Positions 51,908-60,925 of a stretch of 64,000 nt of DNA are shown here, in pieces. Position numbers and translations under genes: made by a program. The stretch covers positions 124,001 through 188,000 of the forward strand of contig NZ_VJZZ01000003.1 in assembly GCF_009659535.1 (NCBI RefSeq), given 5' to 3'. A model generated the notes under the pieces. That model searched no databases. It worked only from the letters and a program-made list of their open reading frames with translations, and was not told the DNA's origin. Source of the DNA: Aggregicoccus sp. 17bor-14. Lineage in GTDB: Bacteria; Myxococcota; Myxococcia; Myxococcales; Myxococcaceae. Positions within the stretch are counted from its first letter, which is position 1, and the number at the start of each line of letters is the position of its first letter.

Positions 51908-52858
51908 CTACAGCCGCTCGCCGCCGGGGCTGCTGCTGCCCAGGTCGACGATGTAGCGCAGGCTGCCATCCGCCTCGCGCACCCACACGGAGAAGTACTT
52001 CCCGTAGGCCAGGCCGCTGCGGCGCTTCTGCACGAAGGGGCCCACGGTCCAGGCGAGGTCGCCACTGCCCGCGGCGCCGCCCAGCTCGGGCGCCCAGGTG
52101 AGCGCGGAGGGCGGGCCGTCGGGCACGGGCGCGCCGCGGTCGCAGGTGTCGCCTCCGTACGTGTCGTCCGCGGCAAAGGTCCAGAAGGCCGCGCCGATCC
52201 CGTGAGTGGCCGCGTAGGTGTTGAAGGCCGCGTCGGTGGCGAAGGCCTCCGCCACGTAGGGCGCGGGGTCCTCTGGCCGGCCGTGGTCGCGCTCGCGCGG
52301 GTGGAAGGCGGCGCAGCCCTCGGGCAGGTCCGGCAGCGGGCCGGGACCGGGAGCGTGGTCGTTGCTGACGAGGCCGCGCAGCGAGGCGCTCAGCCGCCAC
52401 GTGTTCCCGTGGTCCCGCTTCCACACCGAGACGTACTGTCCGTACCAGCGCCACACCGTGCCGTCGGGGCGCTGCTCGTCCTGCCACACGCGGCCCGTGG
52501 TGTAGCCCAGCGTGCCGTCCGCGCTCACGTCCCAGCGCAGGGGCTCCCAGCTCATGCGGCCGGTGGCGCTCTCCAGGGGCGTGGTGGCGAGCCGCTCGGC
52601 GATGGCCTCGCGCCCGCGCAGCGCGTACTCGCCGTCCAGCAGCAGCACCGCGTCCTCGGCGAGGAAGGGCGTGAAGCCCCGCGCGGAGCCCAGTAGCTGC
52701 GTCGCCGAGGACTGCGCCACGTCGGTCGCGTACAGGAGCTCCCGCTCGCGCCACAGCCCGTCTCCAGGCTTCCCCCTCCCCTCGCGGGCGGCCGCCGGCA
52801 GCGCAGCGAGACACAGCAACAGCGCGACGGCCAGCCGCGCGGTGATCTTCCTCTTCAT
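51908..52858 (-). CDS. Secreted protein with two NTF2/DUF4440-like domains
   Basis: 316 aa. A signal peptide (about 1-24, ending PAAA) is followed by a SnoaL/DUF4440-like domain (about 40-165, GFTPFLAEDAVLL.., WRWYGQYVSVWKRDHGNTWR). A second similar segment (about 200-310) ends with GKYFSVWVREADG and YIVDLG. The two halves look like an internal duplication of an NTF2-like fold, with a cysteine pair GCAAF/DTCDRG. The function is unknown; such domains bind small ligands. ATG 52858 is set at the signal peptide. It runs on the opposite strand to transketolase, converging on its terminator. Confidence 0.8.
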   Translation of the reverse strand: MKRKITARLAVALLLCLAALPAAAREGRGKPGDGLWRERELLYATDVAQSSATQLLGSARGFTPFLAEDAVLLLDGEYALRGREAIAERLATTPLESATGRMSWEPLRWDVSADGTLGYTTGRVWQDEQRPDGTVWRWYGQYVSVWKRDHGNTWRLSASLRGLVSNDHAPGPGPLPDLPEGCAAFHPRERDHGRPEDPAPYVAEAFATDAAFNTYAATHGIGAAFWTFAADDTYGGDTCDRGAPVPDGPPSALTWAPELGGAAGSGDLAWTVGPFVQKRRSGLAYGKYFSVWVREADGSLRYIVDLGSSSPGGERL

Positions 52859-52998
52859 GTCGAACCCCTCCGTTGCGCGGGGAGAGATGTCCCCGCGCGG
52901 AGCACCGTACGGAGAGGCGCGCACACGCTCCGCGACTATCCCGGGGTGCGGCCGGCGCGTGCCGCGAGCCGGCCCGCCGGGGCGGCGAGGCGGTGCGC

Positions 52999-53787
52999 TC
53001 AGCGGCCGGAGAGCAGCGCGTCCAGGCGGTCGCGGAAGCTGCGGCTGAGCTTGAGCTTGTGCCCGTCCTGCAGCACCACCCAGTACTCGCCGTGGAAGAG
53101 CGGCTCGAGCGACTTCACCCGCGCCACGTTCACCAGGGTGGAGCGGTGGATGCGCAGGAAGCGCTGCGGGTCCAGCTGCGTCTCCAGCTCGCGCAGGCTC
53201 TGGCGCAGCAGGTGGCTCTTCCCGCCCGCGTGCACCTGCACGTAGTAGTCGTCCGCCTCCACCCAGTCCACCTGCTCCACGGGCAGCAGCGTCACCCTTC
53301 CCGACTCGCGCACCACCAGGCGCTCGAGGTGGCGCGGCGCGCTCGGCGCGGGAGGTGCTGCGGGCGAGGCGACCATGCCCGCGAGCTGCTGCGCGAGCGC
53401 CTGCAGGCGCTGGCCGCGCACGTGCGCCTTGGCGCGGGCGAGCACCGTGGCGAAGCGCTCGTCGTCATACGGCTTGAGCAGGTAGTCCACCGCGCGCACC
53501 TCGAAGGCGCGCAGCGCGTGCTGCTCGAAGGCGGTGACGAAGACCACCGCAGCCTGCGTGCCCGCGGCCTCGAGCAGCTCGAAGCCATCCATGCCGGGCA
53601 TCTGCACGTCGAGGAAGAGCAGGTCCACCGGGCGCTGCTTGAGCAGGCGCACCGCCTCCTGCGGCCGGCCGCACTCGCCCACCAGCTCCACCTCCGCGTC
53701 CGCGGAGAGCAAGACCTGCAGGCTCTTGCGCGCGAGCCGCTCGTCGTCCACCACCAGGGCGCGGATGGGGGCTGCGGGGGGCGTCAT
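52999..53787 (-). CDS. LytTR-family response regulator
   Basis: 262 aa. The receiver domain has D14-D15, phosphoacceptor D60 in LLFLDVQMPGMDG and a Lys in LLKPYD. An Ala/Pro linker leads to a LytTR DNA-binding domain (about 155-258, VDWVEADDYYVQVHAGG; LETQLDPQRFLRIHRSTLVNV in parts LETQLDPQRFL and RIHRSTLVNV). It controls transcription under the paired kinase. ATG 53787 overlaps the kinase stop by 4 bases (ATGA), so both are translated together. LytTR systems often govern envelope or exopolymer genes. Confidence 0.94.
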   Translation of the reverse strand: MTPPAAPIRALVVDDERLARKSLQVLLSADAEVELVGECGRPQEAVRLLKQRPVDLLFLDVQMPGMDGFELLEAAGTQAAVVFVTAFEQHALRAFEVRAVDYLLKPYDDERFATVLARAKAHVRGQRLQALAQQLAGMVASPAAPPAPSAPRHLERLVVRESGRVTLLPVEQVDWVEADDYYVQVHAGGKSHLLRQSLRELETQLDPQRFLRIHRSTLVNVARVKSLEPLFHGEYWVVLQDGHKLKLSRSFRDRLDALLSGR

Positions 53788-54881
53788 GCGGCCTCCGGGG
53801 TGGCGGCGGCAGGGCGGAAGGGCAGCGCCACCTCGGCGAGATGGCCCTCGCCGCTGGGGCGCAGCGCGAGGTGGTGCGCCTCGCCGTAGAGGTGGCGCAG
53901 GCGCGCGCGCGTGTTGCTCAGGCCGATGCCGCCCGGGTCGTCCGCCCCGTCACCCTCCCGCGCCTTCGCGCCTCCTGCGCCCCAGTCCTGCACCTCGAGC
54001 CAGAGCTGGTCGCCCTGGCGGCGCACGCGGATCTCCACGCGCCCCTCCCCTTCCGCGCTGGTGCCGTGGTGCACGGCGTTCTCCACGAGCGGCTGCAGGA
54101 GCAGCTGGGGCACCAGCGCATCGGCGGCCGCCGGGTCCACGTGCACCCGGGTGCTGAGCCGGTCCTCGAAGCGCGCGCGCTCGATGCGCAGGTAGCGCTC
54201 CACCAGCTCCAGCTCCTGGCGCAGGGGCACCTCCTGCACGCCTTCTGCGCGCAGCACCGCACGCAGCAGGTCCGCGAGCCCCGCCACCACCTGCAGCGTG
54301 CGCTGGCGCTCGCCCGAGCGCACGAGGCCCGAGACGGTGTTGAGCGCGTTGAAGAGGAAGTGCGGGCGCAGCTGCATCTGCAGCGCGGTGAGCTGGCTGC
54401 GCAGGAGCTGCGCCTGCAGCTCGGTCGCGCGCACCTGCCGCTCCACCAGCAACCGGTGGAAGCGCAGCGCGTGGCCCAGGCCCAGCACCGCGAAGTAGCT
54501 GAGCAGGTTGGCCATCACCCCGCCGAGCAGCATCGCGAGGAAGCCCGGGCTGCGCCGGCCCATCAGCGCCATCGTCGCCGCGGCCTGGGCGCCGTCCACG
54601 GTCCACGCGAGCGCGAACACGCCCAGGTGGGCGCTCACGGCCCGCAGGCTGGGCCGGTCCAGCGGGAAGCGCTCCGTGGCCCGGATGATGAACGGCGTGG
54701 CCAGCGCCCACACCCAGCAGCTCTGCAGGACGCTGAGCAGGTAGTCCCAGCGCGGCAGGGGACGCCCCGCCGCGAGGCCCGAGAGCACCGGCTGTAGACA
54801 GGCCACGGCGCCCACCGCCGTCCACGCGGCGAACACGAGCAGGGCGCGGCGGAGGCGGGCGGAGGGCGCAGGAGCGGGCAT
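53784..54881 (-). CDS. LytS/YehU-type sensor histidine kinase
   Basis: 365 aa. Four or so N-terminal membrane helices (about 10-145, ALLVFAAWTAVGAVACL to NLLSYFAVLGLGHAL) precede the His_kinase domain with H174 in LRPHFLFNALNTVSGL. HATPase motifs are PLVENAVHHG, GGIGLSNTRARL and the Asp in VQDWGAG. It has no extracellular sensor domain beyond the membrane loops. It phosphorylates the LytTR response regulator whose start overlaps its 3' end. ATG 54881 is the start before the first helix. The next gene upstream is a GAF-type kinase on the same strand, 38 bases away. Confidence 0.93.
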   Translation of the reverse strand: MPAPAPSARLRRALLVFAAWTAVGAVACLQPVLSGLAAGRPLPRWDYLLSVLQSCWVWALATPFIIRATERFPLDRPSLRAVSAHLGVFALAWTVDGAQAAATMALMGRRSPGFLAMLLGGVMANLLSYFAVLGLGHALRFHRLLVERQVRATELQAQLLRSQLTALQMQLRPHFLFNALNTVSGLVRSGERQRTLQVVAGLADLLRAVLRAEGVQEVPLRQELELVERYLRIERARFEDRLSTRVHVDPAAADALVPQLLLQPLVENAVHHGTSAEGEGRVEIRVRRQGDQLWLEVQDWGAGGAKAREGDGADDPGGIGLSNTRARLRHLYGEAHHLALRPSGEGHLAEVALPFRPAAATPEAA

Positions 54882-54919
54882 GGCGGGGCCGGGAGGATTC
54901 CCGGCGCGGGTGCGCCGAG

Positions 54920-57712
54920 TCAACCCGGGTGGCCACCCTCCTCCGGGCAGCGGGACGGGAGCGGGACGGGCGCTCCGCTGCGCGGCAGCCACACGCGGAA
55001 GGTGCTGCCCTCGGCGGGGCGGCTGTGCGCCTCCACCCGGCCGCCCATCGCGCTCACCAGCTGCTGGGTGATGTAGAGCCCGAGGCCCAGGCCGCCATAG
55101 TGGCGCACGCTCACCGCGCGCTCGAACAGGCCGAAGATGCGCGGCAGGTCCTCCGGCGCGATGCCGATGCCCCCGTCCTGCACCTCGAGCAGCGCGCCGC
55201 CGTCCGCCGCGGCCGCCACCCGCACCTGCACCGGCGTGCCCGCGCCGTACTTCGCGGCGTTGGTGAGCAGGTTCTCGAGCACCTGCCCCACCCGCATCAC
55301 ATCCCAGCTGCCCTCGACCGGCAGGGGCGCCTCGAGCGACACGGCGCACCCCGCCTGCTCCAGCAGGCCGCCCAGCCGCTCGAGCGCGCCCTGCGCCGCG
55401 GCGCGCAGGTCCATGGGCGCGGGGCGCAGCTCCAGGCGCCCGCCGCGGATGCGGCTCACGTCCAGCAGCCCGCCCACCCGCTCGCTCAGGCGCACCAGCT
55501 GCCGGTCCACCACCTGCAGCCGCTGCCGCGCCCGCGCGTCCCCCTCGCTCGCGCGCGCGAGCAGGGCCACCTGCAGCTTGAGGCTGGTGAGGGGCGTGTT
55601 CAGCTCGTGGCTCGCCACCGCGAGGAACTCGTCGCGCAGCCGCACCGCCTCCCCCAGCTCCTGCACCAGGGCCTCGCGCTCCTGGGCGGCGCGGCGGCGC
55701 TCGGTGACGTCCTGCATCGTGCCGGCGAGCCTCACCAGTCGCCCCGCCTCGAGGTGGCGGCGCCCGGTGCCGCGCACCCAGCGCTGCTCCCCGGCCGCGC
55801 CGAGGACGCGGTACTCCGCCTCGTAGCGCTCGGGACCGGCCGGGTCGAGCAGCTGGTCCATGAGGCCCTGCAGCGGGGCCCGGTCCTCGGGGTGCACGCA
55901 CGCGAGGAAGCCCTCGAAGCCACCGATGGGAGCGTCCGGCGCGAGCCAGAAGAGAGACCGGCAGCGCGCATCCCAGCTGTGCTGGTCCGCCCGGACGTCG
56001 TACTCCCAGATGCCCAGCTCCGCCGCCCGCACCGCCAGCTCCAGGCGCGTGCGCTCGCGCTCCAGCTCGCGCCGATCCGCCTCCGCCGCCTCGCGCAGCG
56101 CCCGCTCGGCGGAGAAGAGCGCGGCGCGCTCGAGCGCCTGGGCACACTGGCGCGCGATCGCCTCGAAGAGGGCGCGCTCCACCGCGGAGAAGGAGCTTGG
56201 CGTGTCCCAGCCCAGGGTGAGGAAGCCCTGCAGGCCGCGCTCGCCGAGCAGCGGGAGCATCGCGCGCCGGCCCTCGCCCGTGGCCTCCGCGTGGCCGCTG
56301 AAGGCGGGCGCGGTGCGCTCCAGCTCCTCGATGCCCGAGAACCACAGCGCCTCGCCCCGGGCGAGCGCCTGCGCGGTGGGGGCGTCGTCGCTCAGCTCGA
56401 TGGGAAGCGCTTGCACGGCCTGCATGCCGTAGCCGTGCAGCAGGTGCAGCTGGTCGCCCGCGGGCCTGCGCACCCACACGCCCACGCGCGGCGCGCCGCT
56501 CGCACGCTGGGCCTCGGCGACGACCGCGGCGGCCACCTGCTCGGCCGAGACCGCACGGGAGAGGGCACCGGTGAGCGCCTGCAGCCGCTCGGTGCGCTCG
56601 CGCGCCTCCTGGGCCTCGCGGTAGAGGCGGGCGCGGGCGAGCGCGTGCGCGCAGTGCGTGGCGAGCTGGCAGAGGAAGCCCTGCTCCTCGGGCTCGAAGG
56701 GGTGCACCCCCTCGAAGCTGACCGCGAGCACGCCCGCCACGCTCCCATCCACCAGCAGCGGCAGGCTCACCGAGCTGAACTGCGCGGAGGTGCGGGCCAC
56801 GGCCACGGCCGCCTCGGGGAAGCGCTGCTCGCAGTCCTCGCGCGAGGCGATCCACACGGGGCCGCCCGTGCGGGCGGCCTCGGCGATGGGAGCGTGCGCG
56901 GCGAGCGGCACGCGCCGGAAGCGCTCGAGGGTCGAGTCGGGGTAGCGCGCGGCGCGCAGCAGCGTGAGCACGCCCTCCTCGCGCCCCAGCTCCCACGCCG
57001 CCGCGCCTCGCGTGCCCTGCACCTCGAGGGCGTGCTCGAGCACCACCCCGGTCACCTCCAGGGGCGTGGCGGCCGTGGAGAGGGCGGCCGTGAGCCGCTG
57101 CAGGCGCAGGGCCCGGTCCGCCGCGCGCTCGGCCCGCTCGCGCGCCGCCTGCTGGGCGGCGTGCAGGCGCGCGCGCTCCAGCGCCTGGGCACACAGGTGC
57201 GCGAGCGCACCGGCCACCTCGCGCTCCTCCGGGGAGAAGCGCTGCGGGGCCGCGAAGCCGAACGAGAGCGCGCCCAGCACGCGCCCCTCCAGCACGAGCG
57301 GGAGCAAGAGCCAGGCCTCGCGCTCGATGGACGAGGCACCGCGCGCGGCCACGGCGGGGTAGCGCGCGAACAGCGCCTCCCGCGACTCGAGCCACACCGG
57401 CGTGCGCCCGAGCATGGCGTCGCCGAGCGGGAAGTCCCGGGTGAGGGGGAGGCGCCGCCAGCGCTCGAAGGCCTCACTGCCGTTGCCGCGCTCGCCCACG
57501 GCGAAGGCCGCGTCTCCCTCCGGGGTCGTGGCCCACACCATCCCCGCCGCGCCGCCGAGCGCAGGGACGGCGTGCGCGAGCACCGTGTCCGCCACCTGCT
57601 CGGAGGTGAGGGCCTCGGAGAGGGCGGCCGCGAGCTGGAAGAGGCGCGCGGCGTAGGGCCGGGGCGGCTCGCAGGTCCCGGCGGGAGCAAGCGGAAGGGA
57701 CGCGGTCGTCAT
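54920..57712 (-). CDS. Soluble histidine kinase with three GAF domains and a PAS domain
   Basis: 930 aa. There are three GAF domains (about 20-175, 190-345, 365-520; each has the LPLLxxGxxxGxLxxxF pattern) and a coiled coil (about 530-560). A PAS/PAC domain follows (about 560-680; WEYDVRADQHSWDARC). HisKA has H702 in VASHELNTPLTSLKL, and HATPase has NAAKYG, GGIGIAPEDLP and GGLGLGLYI. No membrane segment is visible, so it senses an intracellular signal. No receiver partner is fused or adjacent. ATG 57712 is at the first GAF helix. Microprotein C lies 125 bases upstream on the same strand. Confidence 0.93.
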   Translation of the reverse strand: MTTASLPLAPAGTCEPPRPYAARLFQLAAALSEALTSEQVADTVLAHAVPALGGAAGMVWATTPEGDAAFAVGERGNGSEAFERWRRLPLTRDFPLGDAMLGRTPVWLESREALFARYPAVAARGASSIEREAWLLLPLVLEGRVLGALSFGFAAPQRFSPEEREVAGALAHLCAQALERARLHAAQQAARERAERAADRALRLQRLTAALSTAATPLEVTGVVLEHALEVQGTRGAAAWELGREEGVLTLLRAARYPDSTLERFRRVPLAAHAPIAEAARTGGPVWIASREDCEQRFPEAAVAVARTSAQFSSVSLPLLVDGSVAGVLAVSFEGVHPFEPEEQGFLCQLATHCAHALARARLYREAQEARERTERLQALTGALSRAVSAEQVAAAVVAEAQRASGAPRVGVWVRRPAGDQLHLLHGYGMQAVQALPIELSDDAPTAQALARGEALWFSGIEELERTAPAFSGHAEATGEGRRAMLPLLGERGLQGFLTLGWDTPSSFSAVERALFEAIARQCAQALERAALFSAERALREAAEADRRELERERTRLELAVRAAELGIWEYDVRADQHSWDARCRSLFWLAPDAPIGGFEGFLACVHPEDRAPLQGLMDQLLDPAGPERYEAEYRVLGAAGEQRWVRGTGRRHLEAGRLVRLAGTMQDVTERRRAAQEREALVQELGEAVRLRDEFLAVASHELNTPLTSLKLQVALLARASEGDARARQRLQVVDRQLVRLSERVGGLLDVSRIRGGRLELRPAPMDLRAAAQGALERLGGLLEQAGCAVSLEAPLPVEGSWDVMRVGQVLENLLTNAAKYGAGTPVQVRVAAAADGGALLEVQDGGIGIAPEDLPRIFGLFERAVSVRHYGGLGLGLYITQQLVSAMGGRVEAHSRPAEGSTFRVWLPRSGAPVPLPSRCPEEGGHPG

Positions 57713-57836
57713 GGGGATGGGGGCGGACGCTCGGAGCGCGGGGGAGAAGGCGGCGCACCATGGCCGCGGCCGTCCCCCACGACAAGGCCCCGCCCCCGGG
57801 GGTGCCGCACACCCGACGTTCGCCGCCCGCGAGACG

Positions 57837-57980
57837 CTAGGGCGCGGGGCGGAGCGGGTGCGCCGATGGCGGGGGAGGTGCGGGCTCGGCGTCGTCGTTG
57901 GCCGCGCGAGGGAGCGGCCGCGTGGCGGGGGCGAGCGCGGGGCGGAAGTCGGCGAGCAACAGCAAGAGGAGGAGGTCCAT
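57837..57980 (-). CDS. Leu-rich microprotein of the MDLL...ANDD family, copy C
   Basis: 47 aa. It begins MDLLLLLLLADFRPAL and continues to A27-N28-D29-D30 and AEP, then a Pro-rich tail. Seven leucines match copy B, and the ANDD block is offset by two residues against copies A and B. The start context GGAGTCCCCGATG is closely similar to A and B. Its stop is 124 bases before the GAF kinase start on the same strand. A conserved dyad (58115-58130) lies 135 bases upstream of its start. Synonymous differences from copy B (CTC versus CTG, GCC versus GCG) support real translation. Confidence 0.58.
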   Translation of the reverse strand: MDLLLLLLLADFRPALAPATRPLPRAANDDAEPAPPPPSAHPLRPAP

Positions 57981-58114
57981 CGGGGACTCCGGCGCGCTCC
58001 GGGTCGGACGCCGACACCCCTCCGGAAGCGCAGGCGGAGGGACCCGGGGCTGCAGGGCAAGGCGCGTGCCGTACCTGCACCGCGGTGGCGTGCACCCGGT
58101 GTCGCAGGGGCGCG

Positions 58115-58164
58115 TGACAGCCCTCTGTCAGGAAATCCGACGGCGCCGTTCGAAAGGCCTGACA
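58115..58164 (-). promoter_or_regulatory. Conserved dyad and near-ECF41 promoter upstream of microprotein C
   Basis: TGACAGCCCTCTGTCA at 58115-58130 repeats the TGACA-N6-TGTCA dyad of copies A and B. Just upstream on the minus strand, TGTCAGG (58164-58158) and CGTC (58142-58139) are separated by 15 bases, one short of the ECF41 spacing. The 282-base gap holds only these and the divergent Notum-like start region. Confidence 0.4.
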
Positions 58165-58262
58165 CGGCCGTGGTACCGGGCGGCAGGAAGCGATGTTCAG
58201 CCCCGCACGGGCGTCGCGCGGCCTGCTTGAAGGGCGCTGCGCCCGGCCCCATTCGGAACGGC

Positions 58263-59384
58263 ATGCGCGCCCCCCTGCTGCTGCTCTCGCTCCTCGTGCT
58301 CGCTCCCGGCTGCGGTGACTCCGCGGCCAAGGACACCCTCGACGTCCCCGAGAACCAGTGGACCTGGGTGCCCTTCGCGGAGTCGCGCTGCATGAACGGC
58401 ACCCCCACGGGCATCGGCGTGTACCGCGCCCCCCAGTCCACCGAGCTGCTCATCTACCTGGCGCCCGGCGGCGCCTGCTTCAACGCGGAGACCTGCGCGC
58501 GCGCGAGCTATCCGGATGGCTACGGAGAGCCGGAGTTCCGCCTCGAGGTGCTGCTCGCGGGCAACCGCGGCGTCTTCTCCCGCAGCGCCGCGGACAACCC
58601 CTTCCGCGACTGGAACGTGGTGTACGTGCCGTACTGCAGCGGCGACGTGCACGCGGGCCGCAACCCGGCCGGGCCCGAGGGCCGGGTGCACGTGGGCTAC
58701 GAGAACCTGGGCGCGTACCTCGCGCGCGTGGTGCCCACCTTCGGCGGAGCCACGAAGGTGGTGCTCGCGGGCTCGAGCGCCGGGGGCATCGGCGCCGCGC
58801 TCAACTTCGACCGCGTGCAGCAGGCCTTCGGCAACACGCCCGTGCAGCTGCTCGACGACTCGGGCCCCATGTTCGACGAGGCCTTCCTGCGCCCCTGCCT
58901 GCAGGAGCAGTGGCGCCAGGCGTGGAACCTCGACGCGGCCTTCCCTGCCGACTGCAGCGACTGCACCGGCCCGCAGGGGGACTACGTGAACCTGTTCGGC
59001 TTCCTCGCGCGCAAGTACCCCGAGCGCCGCTTCGGCCTCATCTCCTCCACGCAGGACCAGACCTTCCGCTTCTACCTCGGCTTCAGCGACCTGGGAGACA
59101 ACCCCGACTGCACCGTGTCCGAGCCCATGGATGCCGCGACCTTCGAGGCCGGGCTCGCGGCGCTGCGCACGCGGCTCTCCGCAGACACGAACTTCCAGTT
59201 CTTCTCGCCCGCGAGCGAGAAGCACGTGTACCTGCTGGACCCCTCCCTCTCCGCCACGCAGGTGCAGGGGGTGAGCCTCTCCACCTGGCTCGAGGGGCTC
59301 GCCGAGGGCCAGCCGGGCTGGGGAAGCGTCGTCGGCGCCGGCACGGGCAGTCACGAGCGTGCGGCGCCCGGAGCGCCGCGCTAG
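58263..59384 (+). CDS. Pectin acetylesterase/Notum-family lipoprotein
   Basis: 373 aa. A lipoprotein-type signal ends APGC with C17. The mature protein matches the PAE/Notum family: [28 protein letters not shown], and the nucleophile S172 in [14 protein letters not shown] late Asp in SSTQDQTF and His in ASEKHVYLL complete the probable triad. Several cysteines (CFNAETC, CLQEQ, CSDC) suggest disulfides in an exported protein. Such enzymes remove O-acetyl or O-acyl groups from polysaccharide or protein; the substrate is unknown. Its stop shares a CTAG with the convergent UppS stop. Confidence 0.87.
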   Translation: MRAPLLLLSLLVLAPGCGDSAAKDTLDVPENQWTWVPFAESRCMNGTPTGIGVYRAPQSTELLIYLAPGGACFNAETCARASYPDGYGEPEFRLEVLLAGNRGVFSRSAADNPFRDWNVVYVPYCSGDVHAGRNPAGPEGRVHVGYENLGAYLARVVPTFGGATKVVLAGSSAGGIGAALNFDRVQQAFGNTPVQLLDDSGPMFDEAFLRPCLQEQWRQAWNLDAAFPADCSDCTGPQGDYVNLFGFLARKYPERRFGLISSTQDQTFRFYLGFSDLGDNPDCTVSEPMDAATFEAGLAALRTRLSADTNFQFFSPASEKHVYLLDPSLSATQVQGVSLSTWLEGLAEGQPGWGSVVGAGTGSHERAAPGAPR

Positions 59385-60154
59385 CGCGCGCCGGTGGACG
59401 CCTCCAGGCCGCCGAAGCGGCGCTGGCGCCGGCCGAGCTCGGTGACGGCCGCGCCGAGCGCCGCGGCATCGAAGTCCGGCCAGGCGACGGGGGTGAAGTA
59501 CAGCTCCGCGTAGGCGCTCTCCCAGAGCAGGAAGTCGCTCAGCCGCTGCTCGCCTCCGGTGCGGATGAGCAGGTCCACGTCCGGCGCGGGACGGTCCGAG
59601 CCCGGCGCGAGGCCGCAGGCGAGCTCCCTGCGGCTGCGCGGGCCACTCTCCGCGGCCCTCACGATGGCATCGCGCGAGGAGTAGTCGATTGCCAGCCGCA
59701 GGCACAGCACGGTGCCCGCGGCCGTGGCCGCTTCGGCCGCGGCAATCTCCGCCTGCACGCGCGAGGGCAGCCGGTCGCGCCGCCCCAGCACCTCCACCCG
59801 CACGCCCTTCTCGACGCAGTTCGCTCGCTCCGTGCGCAGGTAGGTCTCCATCAGGCGCAGCAGCGCGCGCACCTCGGGGCCCGGCCGCTTCCAGTTGTCC
59901 GAGGAGAACGCGTACAGCGTGAGCACGGCGATGCGCTGCGCCGGCGCGGCCTCGACGACTCGACGCACGGCTGCGACGCCCGCGGCGTGCCCTGCCGTGC
60001 GCGGCAGCCCGCGCGCCTGCGCCCAGCGCCCGTTGCCATCCATGATGATGGCGACGTGCAGCCCGGCGTCCTCCTGCGCCGCGCGTGGAACCTCCGCGAC
60101 GGGCCGCAGCGGCGCCCTCTGCATCGAGTCCTGCGCATTCGAACCGAAAGCCAT
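59381..60154 (-). CDS. uppS: Isoprenyl transferase (undecaprenyl diphosphate synthase family)
   Basis: 257 aa. Family signatures are [14 protein letters not shown] with D39 as the metal-binding Asp, [31 protein letters not shown] and [11 protein letters not shown]. This is a cis-prenyltransferase making undecaprenyl diphosphate, the lipid carrier for peptidoglycan and polysaccharide. The N-terminal 25 residues precede the core and are atypical. GGGAGGG lies before ATG 60154. No cdsA or dxr gene is beside it, unlike many genomes, so this may be a second copy (inference). Confidence 0.92.
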   Translation of the reverse strand: MAFGSNAQDSMQRAPLRPVAEVPRAAQEDAGLHVAIIMDGNGRWAQARGLPRTAGHAAGVAAVRRVVEAAPAQRIAVLTLYAFSSDNWKRPGPEVRALLRLMETYLRTERANCVEKGVRVEVLGRRDRLPSRVQAEIAAAEAATAAGTVLCLRLAIDYSSRDAIVRAAESGPRSRRELACGLAPGSDRPAPDVDLLIRTGGEQRLSDFLLWESAYAELYFTPVAWPDFDAAALGAAVTELGRRQRRFGGLEASTGAR

Positions 60155-60268
60155 GAGCCCTCCCGCGGTGTGTCCTGGAGGGTAGGCAGAGCGCCGCCGC
60201 GCAGCGCCCGCGCACTGCGCGAGCGGTCGGCAGCGGCGGCCGAGTGGTCGATGCGTCGGCGTGCTCCG

Positions 60269-60301
60269 TCCCCTCCCTCGCGGAGAGGGCCGGGGTGAGG
60301 G
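60269..60301 (+). repeat. Palindromic intergenic repeat, copy 6 (divergent core)
   Basis: TCCCCTCCCTCGCGG-AGAGGGCCGGGGTGAGGG, in the 162-base gap between uppS and the DoxX-like gene. The left arm is altered (CCCTCCCTCGCGG), but the right half matches the other copies. Confidence 0.65.
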
Positions 60302-60316
60302 ATTGCCTCCCCGGGC

Positions 60317-60925
60317 TCAGACAGTCCGGCGCGCCACGCGGAAGGGAAGCCGCAGCCTGATTCCGTCCGCCGTGGCCAGCGCGCCCGCCCCTGCCGCCAT
60401 CAGGTACACGGCGTACTCGGCCTGCGAGAGCCCGGAGAGCACCATCGCCGTGGCGAAGGCGAGCAGCAGCAGCGCTGCGCCCGCTGCGGCAAGGCGCGGG
60501 CGCACCCCCAGCAGGAGAAGGACCCCGAGCGCCCCTTCGGCCAGCGTCGCCAGGACCGCGAGCGCAGGCGCCCAGGAGGGCGGGGCGAAGGCGTTGACCT
60601 CGGCGGTGTAGGTGACGAAGTGCGCGAAGTCGCCCCACCCCACTCCCGGCGTCCCCGGGGGGCCGCGCAGCCCGAGGCGGTCCGCCACGTTCCACACGAA
60701 CGAGAACCCGATGAGCAGCCGCGCGGGGAGTGCGAGCAGCGGCACCCGCCCGCGCGAGGCCCACAGGGCGAGCGCCGCAGGAAGGAACAGCAGCGGGTAG
60801 AGCAGCTCCGAGGGACGCGCATGGCCACGCAGCAGCGCGTGTGCAGTCCACGCTCCCTGCCCGAGTACGAGCACGCCGAGCAGGCCGAAGGCGAGCGGCC
60901 GTGCGTGCTGCAGCCGCGCGCTCAC
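60317..60925 (-). CDS. DoxX/MauE-like membrane protein
   Basis: 202 aa with about six membrane helices (for example ARPLAFGLLGVLVLGQGAW, LLYPLLFLPAALALW, GALGVLLLLGVRPRLAAAG). The FVWNVADRLGLRG and FVTYTAEVN loops resemble DoxX-type proteins. Related proteins form part of oxidoreductase complexes in membranes; the role here is unknown. The start is GTG 60925, overlapping the cupin stop (GTGA at 60922-60925). The pair is divergent from the MocR regulator, which may control it. Confidence 0.75.
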   Translation of the reverse strand: MSARLQHARPLAFGLLGVLVLGQGAWTAHALLRGHARPSELLYPLLFLPAALALWASRGRVPLLALPARLLIGFSFVWNVADRLGLRGPPGTPGVGWGDFAHFVTYTAEVNAFAPPSWAPALAVLATLAEGALGVLLLLGVRPRLAAAGAALLLLAFATAMVLSGLSQAEYAVYLMAAGAGALATADGIRLRLPFRVARRTV

